Below, in pieces: positions 1-8,643 of a stretch of 38,137 bases of DNA (its first letter is position 1; every line of letters starts with the position of its first letter). A program made the position numbers and the translations under genes. The notes beneath the pieces were generated by a model. The model searched no databases. It was not told where the DNA came from and saw nothing but the letters and a program-made list of their open reading frames with translations. The stretch spans positions 1-38,137 of the forward strand of contig NZ_VBSN01000039.1 in NCBI RefSeq assembly GCF_006149045.1. The letters run 5' to 3'. This DNA is from Dyadobacter flavalbus. Lineage in GTDB: Bacteria; Bacteroidota; Bacteroidia; Cytophagales; Spirosomataceae.

Positions 1-48
1 TGCTTCTTCCTTGAAGCGTTCGAAATCGAAGGATTCGTTTGTCTTCAT
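1..48 (-). CDS. IS256-family transposase, N-terminal 16 codons only
   Basis: The minus strand from base 48 reads MKTNESFDFERFKEEA and stays open to the window edge. An N-terminus with a FDFexFKeEA pattern is typical, from memory, of IS256-family (mutator-type DDE) transposases of Bacteroidota. The catalytic domain is not in view, so the family call rests on this short stretch plus the terminal-repeat-like sequence behind it. There is no clear Shine-Dalgarno site. Confidence 0.6.
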   Translation of the reverse strand, partial: MKTNESFDFERFKEEA

Positions 49-127
49 TGTGTCTTTAAGTTAAACTAATTTACTTATTTTTTCCCTTAATCAAATTAAG
101 AGATGACACAGTTTGGTTTACAGTCTC
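1..127 (-). mobile_element. Right end of an IS256-like insertion sequence, running off the left edge
   Basis: The minus strand read inward from base 127 begins GAGACTGTAAACCAAACTGT and continues GTCATCTC. Ends with an ACTGTGTCA-type stretch are what I associate with IS256-family terminal repeats in Bacteroidota. A transposase-like start codon follows about 80 bases inside. The element stops where acyltransferase homology begins (about base 130), as expected for an insertion. The left end and target duplication are outside the window, so the boundary could be off by a few bases. Confidence 0.65.
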
Positions 128-1893
128 TCATTTCCGGTTATTTGATGAGCAGGATCATTTTCACTTCCATCAATAAAAATGAATTTTCATTTCTGGATTA
201 TTATGCAAAGAGGCTGAAACGGATTGCACCGGCATTGCTGTTCCTTGTCATCATATTAAGTATTGTCTGTTTCTTTTTTTACCTGCCGGAAGAATACAAA
301 AGAAATCAGAAAAATGCTGCGGCAAGTCTTTTGTTTTTATCCAACTTCCTGTACTGGAAAAGCTCTAATTATTTTGATGCAGCCTCCGATACAAATATCC
401 TTCTGCATACATGGTCTTTATCTGTTGAATGGCAGTTTTACCTGATTTATCCGGTCATTCTGTTGGTTATGAACAAGGTGTTTAAGAATAAATCAGTCTA
501 TTTCATATTCTTTACAGGCACCACAGTTGCGATATTTATTGTCTCGGTAATTGCTACAATCAAAGAACCGACGGCTTCTTTTTATCTGTTTCCAACAAGA
601 TCATGGGAAATGTTGTTTGGAGGAGTTGCTTTCTTTTCAGAGGGATTTGTTAAAGACAACAAATGGAGAAAAGCTTTATCAATAGTTGGCTACGCCACGA
701 TCTTTGCATGCTTTTTACTGCTGAATACGTCCATGTTATGGCCGGGAATGTATACGATGATTCCGGTGCTTGCCACATACCTTGTCATTGTTGCAAATTA
801 CAATGACTTTGGCATAATAAAACATCAGATCATACAGTTTATCGGCAAGATTTCTTACTCGTTATATTTATGGCACTGGCCTATATTTGTGATTGCCATG
901 TACTTTGGAGTAAGCGTGAATGTGCAGTCCGTCATCCTGTTTACGGCATTGGCAACGACATTGGCCTATTTGTCATTCAAGTATGTTGAATCGCTCGAAA
1001 TCAGAAACAGCCAATCCATTATTGCAGTTGCAACGGTCTGCATTATAGCCACTTCTGCTTTAAGTTATTTTAATACAAATCATACTTTGTTCAAGGATAA
1101 AACCCTGGAAATTGCAGATTATTCCAAAAATCATCCGCATGACACCAAAAATCGTTTGGCTGCCGGAAATTGCTTTGTAAGCTCCGGAAAATCTTCCAAA
1201 GAATACAACAAGAAAGAATGTCTTTGCATTGAAAAGAACAAAAAGAATGTATTGCTGATCGGAGACAGTCATGCCGCTCATTTATTTGTATCCCTGGAAG
1301 AAAGTCTGAGCAAGAATGGGATAAATTTGTTAAAAGCAGCAGAAAGCGGAGATTTGCCGACCGTGGAAAACAACCATAATGGAAGAAACAGAGACATTAT
1401 CAATTTTGTATATCACGATTTTATCAAAAATAATGCAGACAAAATTGATGGTGTTATTATCAGCGCAGTCTGGTCAAAAGATGACAGCAATACGCCTGAA
1501 CAGGTTTTAGGTTATATCAAAAAAACCATTGACTATTGCAATAAATACAATATCAAAGTAATGATCATAGGAGAAAGTGAAACCTATAATATTCCTTATC
1601 CAAGCATCGCTGCAAAAGAATATGAATACGAATCAGAAGAAAGTGAAAAATACCTGATAAGCAGTTCGTATACGTTTGATAATTATCTGAGTGAAAACCT
1701 CAAACCTTATTATGTACGTATTATCAATATGGATTCCTTTCCGCCATTATCCAAGGAAAATACACCTTACATGTTTGATGAAAACCATTTCACCAAATAT
1801 GGTGCTGACCTGGCCATAAATAAAATATTATCCGATCCGATTTCCAGATCCTTTTTTGGCCTTGGCAACGGCAATGTTCTTGCTACCAATTAA
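103..1893 (+). pseudogene. Membrane O-acyltransferase (OafA/YrhL, acyltransferase 3) with C-terminal SGNH domain, 5' end removed by an IS
   Basis: These proteins move acetyl groups across the inner membrane onto surface glycans. The frame contains ISGYLM, which in complete homologues follows the first membrane helix, then the cytoplasmic KRLKRIAPALL motif, the WSLSVEWQFYLIYPVIL motif and several hydrophobic helices to about residue 310. The C-terminal third is an SGNH esterase/transferase domain with GDSH at about residues 386-389 and DENHF at about residue 558. Family members normally have some 40-50 more N-terminal residues carrying the R...H motif of the active centre; these are missing. 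The first nine codons, including the ATG at 103, belong to the IS end, so this start is an accident of the insertion. The product is probably inactive in transfer, although the SGNH half is intact. Confidence 0.82.
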
Positions 1894-1905
1894 CCGAATA
1901 CAATA

Positions 1906-1920
1906 CCGGTTTTAAACCGG
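1906..1920. repeat. 7-bp perfect inverted repeat after the acyltransferase stop
   Basis: CCGGTTT and AAACCGG are separated by one base, 13 bases after the stop codon. It has no T-run, so it is a weak terminator candidate at best. Confidence 0.4.
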
Positions 1921-1958
1921 ACCAACAGGATTTTCAAGAAAGAAGACGAAGAACTTTG

Positions 1959-2002
1959 TCCATGTAGCAGCCTAAAAGAACATATATAAAGCGCTACATG
2001 GA
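1959..2002. repeat. Inverted repeat TCCATGTAGC / GCTACATGGA
   Basis: Perfect 10-bp arms at 1959-1968 and 1993-2002 enclose a 24-base loop in the gap between the acyltransferase remnant and the TPR gene. Function unknown; it could be a hairpin in the 3' end of the upstream transcript. Confidence 0.45.
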
Positions 2003-2006
2003 TTTT

Positions 2007-2068
2007 AAAACGGTTGCAGTATGAATGGACTTAACAAGTTCCTTTATGCTGCAACCGTTTTGTTTTTT
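2007..2068 (+). terminator. Stem-loop with T-rich tail upstream of the TPR gene
   Basis: Perfect 13-bp arms AAAACGGTTGCAG (2007-2019) and CTGCAACCGTTTT (2049-2061) enclose a 29-base loop and are followed by GTTTTTT. The large loop is unusual, but the T-rich tail favours an intrinsic terminator for the upstream unit. The rest of the 1894-2253 gap (about 2069-2253) holds nothing I can name. Confidence 0.6.
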
Positions 2069-2253
2069 ACTATGCCGCAGATTGCAAACAGCAATTTTAC
2101 ATTATTTTTAAATGGACCGTTACAGGTCAAAACATTTCCTCAGTTTACAGCTGGCATTCTATTTTACGGCTGTTCATCTTAACCGTTCCGAAACACGTCT
2201 GCATGTGGATTGTTTTGTACGGGAAAATGTACTTTTTACGAGACTGAGATTTT

Positions 2254-3075
2254 ATGACTACAAAAGCTTTTATGTTTTTTGCACTGCTGTTACCGCTGTC
2301 TGTCCCGGCCCAGCAACTGCTGACAACCTCCAACAAATGTTTCAAACAGATCCAGACCGGCAACAAGCAGAATGATCAGGGGCAATATCAGGAAGCGCTG
2401 GATACTTTCACCAAGGTGCTTAAAGATTGTTCTGCAAAAGATGCCAAAATTGAGGGAAACATCGGAGTTGCAGTGGCATCCAACGGCCTCAAACAATATG
2501 AAGATGCGGTAAATTCTGCGAACAAAGCCATTAAGGCCAGCAAGCAAACCAATGTAACCGCTTTTTATGCAAGAAGTTATGCATACAGCAATCTGGGGCG
2601 CACTGAAGATGCAAAAGCGGATTTGATCAAAATCACCGACCTGACTAAAAAGAACAAGAACCTGAAGGCCCGCGCAAAGATGTTTGCACAGCTTGCACAG
2701 CTGAACTTTCAGCTTGATATGCTTGCAGATGCCGACACAAACCTCACCAAAGCCATCGAACTGGATCCCGAAAATCCTTCTTTTTTCATTCAGAAAGGTG
2801 ATATGATGATCAAGATCAATAACTACGACGATGCGTTTGCAGCTTATGACAAAGTTCTGGAACTGGGGAAAAATGATCTTGACATTTATCAGATCAGGAC
2901 TGAGGCGCATTTGAAACAGATGCAGCAGAAATATGTCACCACCGACATCAAGGAACTGTCCGGCAGAATGACAAAACAGGAAAAAGACAATGCCTGCGGT
3001 GATATAAAAAAGGCGCTTGAACTAGGACTGAAAAACCTGCAGCTTGACTTGTTGTCGAGCATGATTTGCGAATAA
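2254..3075 (+). CDS. Secreted tetratricopeptide-repeat protein
   Basis: A 273-residue protein with a signal peptide (hydrophobic FMFFALLLPLSVPA, likely cut near AQQ, residues 19-21) followed by helical TPR-like pairs between about residues 35 and 215. Clear TPR signatures include the NxGxYxEALDxFxKVL pattern near the N-terminus and AIELDPENPSFFIQKGDMM near residue 175. TPR proteins act as protein-binding scaffolds; here the location would be periplasm or outer membrane. The OmpA-like lipoprotein begins 28 bases downstream on the same strand, which suggests an operon and a joint envelope role. No enzymatic domain is seen. Confidence 0.85.
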   Translation: MTTKAFMFFALLLPLSVPAQQLLTTSNKCFKQIQTGNKQNDQGQYQEALDTFTKVLKDCSAKDAKIEGNIGVAVASNGLKQYEDAVNSANKAIKASKQTNVTAFYARSYAYSNLGRTEDAKADLIKITDLTKKNKNLKARAKMFAQLAQLNFQLDMLADADTNLTKAIELDPENPSFFIQKGDMMIKINNYDDAFAAYDKVLELGKNDLDIYQIRTEAHLKQMQQKYVTTDIKELSGRMTKQEKDNACGDIKKALELGLKNLQLDLLSSMICE

Positions 3076-3103
3076 ATCAATTAAACATAAAATAACCTGC
3101 ATC

Positions 3104-3766
3104 GTGAAAAAAAATAGCTTGATGATCGTAGTACTGGCCTTCATGATTGGCTGCAAAAGTTTGAATAACACACAAAAAGGAACGGGTATCGGTGTGGCCG
3201 GCGGAGCCGCTGCCGGTGCCGCAGTGGGTGAACTGACGGGAAAAAACAGTGTAATCGGTGCTTTGATCGGTGCTGCTGTCGGAGGTTCGGCCGGATATCT
3301 TATCGGCAGGCATATGGATAAACAGGCCCAGGAATTGAAACAGGCCATTCCGGACGCTACTGTGGAAAGAGTCGGCGAAGGCATTAACCTGACTTTCAAC
3401 TCAGGTCTGCTTTTCAAGCTGAACTCGTCCGATCTGAGTGAAGATGCCAAAAAGGAACTGCAAAAAGTAGCGGGGATTCTTGGCAAATATGAGGATACCC
3501 AGATTCTGCTGGAAGGCCATACCGATGATACCGGCTCTGACAAATACAATATGAAGTTATCCGAACGCCGAGCCGAAGCTGTTTCTTCTTATCTGGAATC
3601 ACAAAATTTACCCTCATCCAGACTGAAAACCAAATGGTATGGCGAAGCCCAGCCTAAATTTCCAAATGACAGCGAAGTAAACCGTGAGAAAAACCGCCGG
3701 GTGGAACTTGCGATTTTTGCAAACGAAGAAATGAAAAAGGATGCTGAAAAGGGTGAATTGAAGTAA
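3104..3766 (+). CDS. OmpA-family lipoprotein with glycine-zipper region (GTG start)
   Basis: A 220-residue peptidoglycan-binding outer-membrane lipoprotein. The GTG start gives a KKNS-type basic leader, a hydrophobic core and a lipobox ending in Cys17 (MIGC). Residues about 28-70 form a glycine-zipper stretch rich in GxxxG, as in YmgG/YiaD-like proteins. The C-terminal half (about 90-205) is an OmpA domain, with LLEGHTDDTGSDKYN and LSERRAEAV matching the peptidoglycan-binding signature and NRRVELAI at the end. It lies 28 bases after the TPR gene. An internal ATG at 3121 is possible but would remove the charged leader. Confidence 0.9.
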   Translation: MKKNSLMIVVLAFMIGCKSLNNTQKGTGIGVAGGAAAGAAVGELTGKNSVIGALIGAAVGGSAGYLIGRHMDKQAQELKQAIPDATVERVGEGINLTFNSGLLFKLNSSDLSEDAKKELQKVAGILGKYEDTQILLEGHTDDTGSDKYNMKLSERRAEAVSSYLESQNLPSSRLKTKWYGEAQPKFPNDSEVNREKNRRVELAIFANEEMKKDAEKGELK

Positions 3767-3819
3767 GTACAGCTTGGGATTCTGGCTTGCTAGTTACAGG
3801 AAGTGAAATAGTGTTTGTT

Positions 3820-4395
3820 ATTTAGCTCCGGCGGAGCCTCCTTTTTAGCGTACATTTCAGGAGGCCCTGCCGGGGCCACATCCAAAATCGGTTTTGTTTT
3901 GCTAGAAACAGAAGGCCGCTCTGCGGCCAAGCCGTTGCTCCGGAGGAGCTTTCTGTTTGTAGCTAATGGAAAGTAAGTAGTAGTATTTTTGGCTCCGGAG
4001 GAGCCTTCTTTTTAGCGTAAATTTCAGGAGGCCCTGCCGGGGCCACATGCAAAATTGGTCTTGTTTTGCTAGAAACAGAAGACCGCTCTGCGGCCAGGCC
4101 TTTGCTCCGGAGGAGCTTTCTGTTTGTAGCTAATCGGAAGTAAACAGCGATAATTGTTGGCTCCGGAGCTAACTTTTTTAGCACTTGTTTCAGTACGCCC
4201 CTCCGGGGCCACATGCAAATCGATTTTGTTTTGCTAGAAACAGAAGGCCGCTCTGCGGCCAGGCCTTTGCTCCGGAGGAGCTTTCTGTTTGTAGCTAATG
4301 GAAAGTAAACAGCGATAATTGTTGGCTCCGGAGGAGCCTTCTTTTTAGCGTAAATTTCAGGAGGCGTCGCCGAGGCCATATGCAAAATCCGTTTT
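3820..4395. repeat. Tandem array of about 3.5 palindrome-rich units, period 165-168 bp
   Basis: The landmark GCTCCG recurs at 3825, 3992, 4160 and 4325, giving periods of 167, 168 and 165. Each unit carries up to three GC-rich palindromes: GCTCCGGAGGAGC, a GGCCCTGCCGGGGCC-like one, and GGCCGCTCTGCGGCC followed by a second GCTCCGGAGGAGC. The last pair is enclosed by outer arms GCTAGAAACAGAA and TTCTGTTTGTAGC (3901-3963, 4068-4130 and 4233-4295), so each unit could fold into a branched hairpin. The third unit has a partly decayed first palindrome and the fourth is partial. A minus-strand open frame across the array is an artefact of the period. The rest of the gap (4396-4581) is AT-rich and featureless. 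Confidence 0.9.
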
Positions 4396-4581
4396 TATTT
4401 TACTATTGTCGCTTAACGAAGAGCATGTTAGAAAAAATAACTCATTACCAAAATCAATTTCAGCTGATTTCAGCCATGGCTTAATTCAAAAATAACGAAA
4501 TAGCAGGTGACTTACGGGTATTACCAGGACGATTCCGTCTTAACTGAATATAAACCCTGACTTTATACCTGCTTTTCGTTT

Positions 4582-5523
4582 ATGCGGATCAGTAAAAATT
4601 ATATCAAGAAGCTCAAACACGTTCTTCCAGCATTTTCCCTTTTTGCATGGAGTTCGGTGATTTTACTTGGTTTTACTAGATGGTTGCTCTTCCTAGGCAA
4701 ATACCCGATTCTGGAACTGGACGAGGACATCTGGAATATCTGGATTCCTTTGATTTTTCCATGGATACCTGTTTTAATATGGCTCAGACCGCGGTTCAAT
4801 GCATTCACTTTCAAGAAAAACAACGACAGAGGCAGCTGGCAAATGCAGGTTTCAGGCTGGGTAACAATTACTGCCATGCTTGCATTTTCCCAAAGTTTCC
4901 TGACTACCAATACCGGCAAATTGCTTGAACTCCAGACTGTGAAGGAAATCCGCAAACATGAGCATGTAAGGTATTACCGGATCAAACAGTTTTTTGTATA
5001 CAAATATATCGGAGGCGTACATTCTGCATTCCGGGCAATGGGAAGATATAATGAGAAGCTGGAAATAGATATTTATTTTGCGAATCCCATTCTGACCCAC
5101 AAAACCCAGCCAATTACCATGACCCCGCTTTACTGGTATGGCGTTAAATTTAACAAGCAGATTAGCAACTGGGGCAGCAATGCCAACAAGGAAAAACGTT
5201 TCAGAAAATTTCTGGAAGAATGTATTGCCAAAATGCAGCATTATAATTTTTCCAATCTCGATCATTTTGAACACAAACCCGCATCTTATGACCGGGAAAA
5301 TTTCCGGATAGCCATTCAGTATGCATTAAGGAAGCGCGTCACCAATGATTTTGTGATTCTTCAACCCAGAACCAAAACTTATGAATCCAGAAATGACTAC
5401 AAAATTGCCGGGACTCTCATCAGCTTTGCAATAGGTGTTATTATTTACATGCTTTTGCTCATCGGACCCCGTTTGAAAAGTGAACCGGAAGAAAATGAAT
5501 TTCAGGATGCAGTTCCGGATTAA
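4582..5523 (+). CDS. Membrane protein of unknown function
   Basis: 313 residues. Helices near residues 14-38 (LPAFSLFAWSSVILLGFTRW) and 51-68 (IWIPLIFPWIPVLIWLRPR), one near 90-107, a soluble middle (about 110-275), and a last helix near 280-300 (ISFAIGVIIYMLLLI) with an acidic tail. The pattern 'LDEDIWNIWIPL..PWIPVLIWLRPR' followed by a domain with YYRIKQFFVYK resembles, from memory, the N-terminal half of Bacteroidota proteins that carry a rhomboid protease domain at the C-terminus. No rhomboid domain (GxSx, HLxxN) is present here. It may be a stand-alone version of that module. The gene is convergent with xth. Confidence 0.75.
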   Translation: MRISKNYIKKLKHVLPAFSLFAWSSVILLGFTRWLLFLGKYPILELDEDIWNIWIPLIFPWIPVLIWLRPRFNAFTFKKNNDRGSWQMQVSGWVTITAMLAFSQSFLTTNTGKLLELQTVKEIRKHEHVRYYRIKQFFVYKYIGGVHSAFRAMGRYNEKLEIDIYFANPILTHKTQPITMTPLYWYGVKFNKQISNWGSNANKEKRFRKFLEECIAKMQHYNFSNLDHFEHKPASYDRENFRIAIQYALRKRVTNDFVILQPRTKTYESRNDYKIAGTLISFAIGVIIYMLLLIGPRLKSEPEENEFQDAVPD

Positions 5524-5556
5524 ACATTTTTTACAGATTCCTGCAATTTCCAGTCT

Positions 5557-6339
5557 TTACAAAGAATCGTCTTTCAGTTCAATCCATACCGGTGCATGAT
5601 CGCTGGTCTTTTCCCAACCCCGGACCTGACTGTCGACGCCGGAAGCAATGAGGCTTCCCGAAATGGAAGGACTCAGCAAAAAGTGGTCGATGCGCAACCC
5701 TGCATTGCGCCCGTATGCATTTCGGAAGTAATCCCAAAACGTGTAAATAGTTTCATCCGGATGCAGTTTCCGCAAGGCATCCGTCCAGCCCTGATCCATA
5801 AGTTCCTGAAAAGCAGCACGCGTTTCGGGCAGAAACAAGGCGTCTTTCAGCCATCGTTCGGGTTTATACGCATCCATTTCCGTAGGAATTACGTTGAAGT
5901 CCCCTGCAAGAATGACGGGCAGTTCCTCGGCAAGCAAATAAGCTGCGTGTGCTTTCAGTCTTTCGAACCACCGCAGCTTATAATCGAATTTCGGTCCGGG
6001 TGCCGGATTGCCGTTTGGTAAATAAAGGCATCCAATCCTTTTTTGATCAACAATTGCTTCTATATACCGGCTCTGGTCGTCATTTTCATCGCCCGGAAGT
6101 TCATTCCGAACCTGCCGGATAACTTTTCCGTTCGTCAGGATGGCAACGCCGTTCCAGCTTTTCTGTCCATGCCAGATTGCATTGTAACCGGCATCTAACA
6201 ACTCTTTTTCCGGAAACTTTTCCTGCGGTGCCTTGAGTTCCTGCAGACAAACTACATCCGGTTTTGTTTCAGCTAGCCAACGCAGCAGTACCGGCAGGCG
6301 GGCGTTCATACCGTTTATATTGTAAGTGGCGATTTTCAT
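5557..6339 (-). CDS. xth: Exodeoxyribonuclease III
   Basis: A 260-residue Mg-dependent AP endonuclease/3'-5' exonuclease of base-excision repair. The protein starts MKIATYNINGMNARLP and keeps the family motifs: metal-binding Glu in CLQELKAPQEKFP, AGDFNVIPTEMD with catalytic Asp/Asn, LRIDHFLLS, and the terminal SDHAPVWIEL. Length is normal for the family. I chose the ATG at 6339 over an upstream in-frame start at 6411 because homology begins there and GAAAGG sits about 8 bases ahead. It is convergent with the membrane-protein gene, 33 bases away. Confidence 0.95.
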   Translation of the reverse strand: MKIATYNINGMNARLPVLLRWLAETKPDVVCLQELKAPQEKFPEKELLDAGYNAIWHGQKSWNGVAILTNGKVIRQVRNELPGDENDDQSRYIEAIVDQKRIGCLYLPNGNPAPGPKFDYKLRWFERLKAHAAYLLAEELPVILAGDFNVIPTEMDAYKPERWLKDALFLPETRAAFQELMDQGWTDALRKLHPDETIYTFWDYFRNAYGRNAGLRIDHFLLSPSISGSLIASGVDSQVRGWEKTSDHAPVWIELKDDSL

Positions 6340-6593
6340 CAGGTGCCTTTCGGTTTTACCCGTAATTAGTTCAGAACTGGATATGTCAAATGGAATTTTA
6401 CATTCATCCAAAAGTATTCCAACAATCCTGAAACGGCTTCAAAAGTTTGTCGGCACTCAGTTTTATCTGCTTTTTAAATCCTATACCAACCTGAATTTAC
6501 CCTGCCTGAAATTAAAAAAGGCAAACTCCTGCAAAAGGAACAAGGATTTTTCACGATTGTTGTTTTGTATGGTATTCAGAACAGTTGGCAAAA

Positions 6594-7985
6594 TCAGTCT
6601 TTTCTGCGGTAATCCGGATTGGGCTCAGGCATGTTGGCATTTACCTGTTTGCGCCATTCCTGCAGTGCATGAAGCAGTTCCTGCGTTTTTTCCGGCTCCG
6701 TTGCCGACAGGTCTCTGGTTTCGCCGACATCTTCCTTTACATTAAAAAGTTCGGTTTTACCGGTTTCATAAGATTCCACCAGCTTGAAATCACCATTTCG
6801 GATGGCGCCCGACGGCCTTCCTTCCTGATTGCTGAAATGCGGATAATGCCAGTAAACCGGCCCGCGTGCATAATCTTTTGATGGCTCGCGAAGTAATCCG
6901 TAAAAGCTTTTTCCGTCGGCAGTCGTTTTTAGATCACCTATTTTCAAAAGTTCAGCAAAAGTCGCAAGATAGTCAGTACCAATGATGTAGTTGTCCGTAA
7001 CGGAATTAGCGGGAATGTTTCCTTTCCATGTAAAAATAAGCGGTACGCGGATTCCACCTTCGTACACATGGCCTTTCCATTTTCGAAGCGGTTCCAGGTT
7101 GGTGGGTGCAGGCCCGAGTTCGGGAAGTCCGAGCCCGCCGTTGTCTGACGTAAAAACAATAATTGTATTTTCCAGCAGGTTACTTTCCGCAAGCTGTTTT
7201 ACAACGCGGCCAACGCCGTCGTCCATGCTTTCGAGCATAGCCGCATAATTGGGATTGAACTTGCCCTTATGTTCCGCAAATTTCGAGAAATAATAAGCCA
7301 GCTTATCCGCCCGCGGCACCAGCATAATATGCGGCGCAGAGTACGCAAGATATAAAAAGAAAGGTTTTGACCTGTTTTCCTGAATATACCCGACGGCGTA
7401 ATCCGTGAGCTTGTCTGTCAGATAATGCTGCCCTTTATCTTCAAAAACGGTTTTTCCTTTCGAAGTGATCGTATAGTTATAGTAATCCAGTCCGTTCTTT
7501 GCAATAACGCGGTCGTAATCAAATCCCTGTTGGGCAGGCGATGTGGAATCTGCAGTGCCCAAATGCCATTTTCCGACAATACCCGTTGTATAACCCTGTT
7601 TTTTCAAAACTTCGGCCAGTGTGGTTTCAGAGGAAGGCAGATACTTCGTCCATTGCGCAGGCAGCACGGGTGATGACGGATCTTTTCTGTCTCCGGCAAT
7701 GAAGTTGGTCAGATGCAGCCGCGCCGGATACTTACCCGTCATAATGGCTGCACGCGATGGAGAGCAAACCGGACAAGCCGCATAAGCCTGCGTAAATTTC
7801 AGCCCTTTTCCGGCCAGCGAATCAATGTTCGGCGTCCTGTGATACGGATTTCCGTAGCAGGAAAGATCCGTATAGCCAAGATCATCCGCCATGATGAAGA
7901 CAATGTTGGGTTTGCTGTTCTGGCCAAAACTGACATCATAAACAGAAAATATAATTGCAGCAGCGAGGAGAAATCCTTTTTTCAT
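6594..7985 (-). CDS. Secreted arylsulfatase (formylglycine type)
   Basis: A 463-residue sulfatase with a signal peptide (residues 1-22, ending FGQ). Metal-binding Asp34-Asp35 lie in MADDLGYTD. The formylglycine precursor is Cys74 in CSPSRAAIMTGKYPAR, and VFTSDNGG supplies further metal ligands. Such enzymes remove sulfate esters from polysaccharides or small molecules and need a maturase (FGE or anSME), which is not in this window. The ATG at 7985 is preferred to an in-frame TTG at 7991. The NTF2-like gene ends 12 bases upstream, so the two are probably co-transcribed. The substrate cannot be read from sequence. Confidence 0.93.
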   Translation of the reverse strand: MKKGFLLAAAIIFSVYDVSFGQNSKPNIVFIMADDLGYTDLSCYGNPYHRTPNIDSLAGKGLKFTQAYAACPVCSPSRAAIMTGKYPARLHLTNFIAGDRKDPSSPVLPAQWTKYLPSSETTLAEVLKKQGYTTGIVGKWHLGTADSTSPAQQGFDYDRVIAKNGLDYYNYTITSKGKTVFEDKGQHYLTDKLTDYAVGYIQENRSKPFFLYLAYSAPHIMLVPRADKLAYYFSKFAEHKGKFNPNYAAMLESMDDGVGRVVKQLAESNLLENTIIVFTSDNGGLGLPELGPAPTNLEPLRKWKGHVYEGGIRVPLIFTWKGNIPANSVTDNYIIGTDYLATFAELLKIGDLKTTADGKSFYGLLREPSKDYARGPVYWHYPHFSNQEGRPSGAIRNGDFKLVESYETGKTELFNVKEDVGETRDLSATEPEKTQELLHALQEWRKQVNANMPEPNPDYRRKD

Positions 7986-7997
7986 ATTCAATCAAGA

Positions 7998-8468
7998 TTA
8001 TTCTGCAAAACTGGACCGCAACTTCACAGCCCATTTTCCGTCCTCTTTGGTAAGTACATAAAGGCTTTCATACGAGGCAACTATACTTCCATCTTTTCGA
8101 AAGCGGGTGAATTTTGTATCAACATGCACCTTGTTTTCCGAAGCCTGGACAATATTCCGGTGATCCCATTTGCTGTAATCCCATCCGGCTTTTATCAACG
8201 GGCCGAATACATTGGCAGAATCCCTCAGTCCTGCTTTTTCAAGAACCGACATTTTGCCGCTAGCCAGACGATAATGCGGAAAATGATAGGTTCCCTCCCA
8301 GCCTTTCAGGTCTTTTGCATTGAAGGTACGCAGGTAAGCATCAAGCACTTCATTGACTTTGGTTACTTCGGCTGCTGCCAGCTTGTGTGTGCCGTCGCTT
8401 TGTGCGAAAGTATTCAGAACGGTTATTGCGGATAATGCAAGCGTCAGGTAAATTTTTCTGATCATCAT
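7998..8468 (-). CDS. Secreted NTF2/SnoaL-like protein
   Basis: A 156-residue protein with a signal peptide (MMIRKIYLTLALSAITVLNTFAQ) and an alpha+beta domain typical of the NTF2-like fold: an N-terminal helix (AAAEVTKVNEVLDAYLRTFNAKDLKGWE), then strands with TKFTRFRKDGSIVASYESLYVLTKEDGKWAVKLRSSF. Family members bind small molecules or act as isomerases or dehydratases; no catalytic residues can be assigned. It is first in a two-gene unit with the sulfatase. ATG at 8465 is an equally good start. Confidence 0.75.
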   Translation of the reverse strand: MMIRKIYLTLALSAITVLNTFAQSDGTHKLAAAEVTKVNEVLDAYLRTFNAKDLKGWEGTYHFPHYRLASGKMSVLEKAGLRDSANVFGPLIKAGWDYSKWDHRNIVQASENKVHVDTKFTRFRKDGSIVASYESLYVLTKEDGKWAVKLRSSFAE

Positions 8469-8499
8469 GGTTTACAGGTTTAAAATCAAGCCAAAGAAT

Positions 8500-8507
8500 C
8501 AAACGTA
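8500..8507 (-). promoter_or_regulatory. Candidate Bacteroidota -7 element for the SnoaL-sulfatase unit
   Basis: The minus strand reads TACGTTTG, an exact TAnnTTTG match, 31 bases before the start codon. No good TTTG lies 19-21 bases further upstream, so this is a partial match only. Confidence 0.4.
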
Positions 8508-8643
8508 TCAGCACAAATTTAAATGCAGTAAACTATTAAATTAATAGATTAAGTATATTTTCTTTTCAGAAGGTTTTATAAACCGGAAAAACGAGTAAGA
8601 ATCAGAAATCAAACAATCCGTCTCAGCCAGAACCGATCCTGTT

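Noticed and set aside
2145..2910. Long minus-strand frames opposite the TPR gene
   Set aside because: They are antisense shadows of a clear signal-peptide and TPR coding sequence.
3963..4385. 140-codon minus-strand open frame with internal repeats (KAPPEPT, LLRSKGLAAER)
   Set aside because: It is the translation of the tandem palindromic repeat; its period follows the DNA repeat and its frame survives only because the period is nearly a multiple of three. No start signals or normal composition.
3820..4395. CRISPR array
   Set aside because: The 165-168 bp period, palindromic units and lack of unique spacers do not fit CRISPR.
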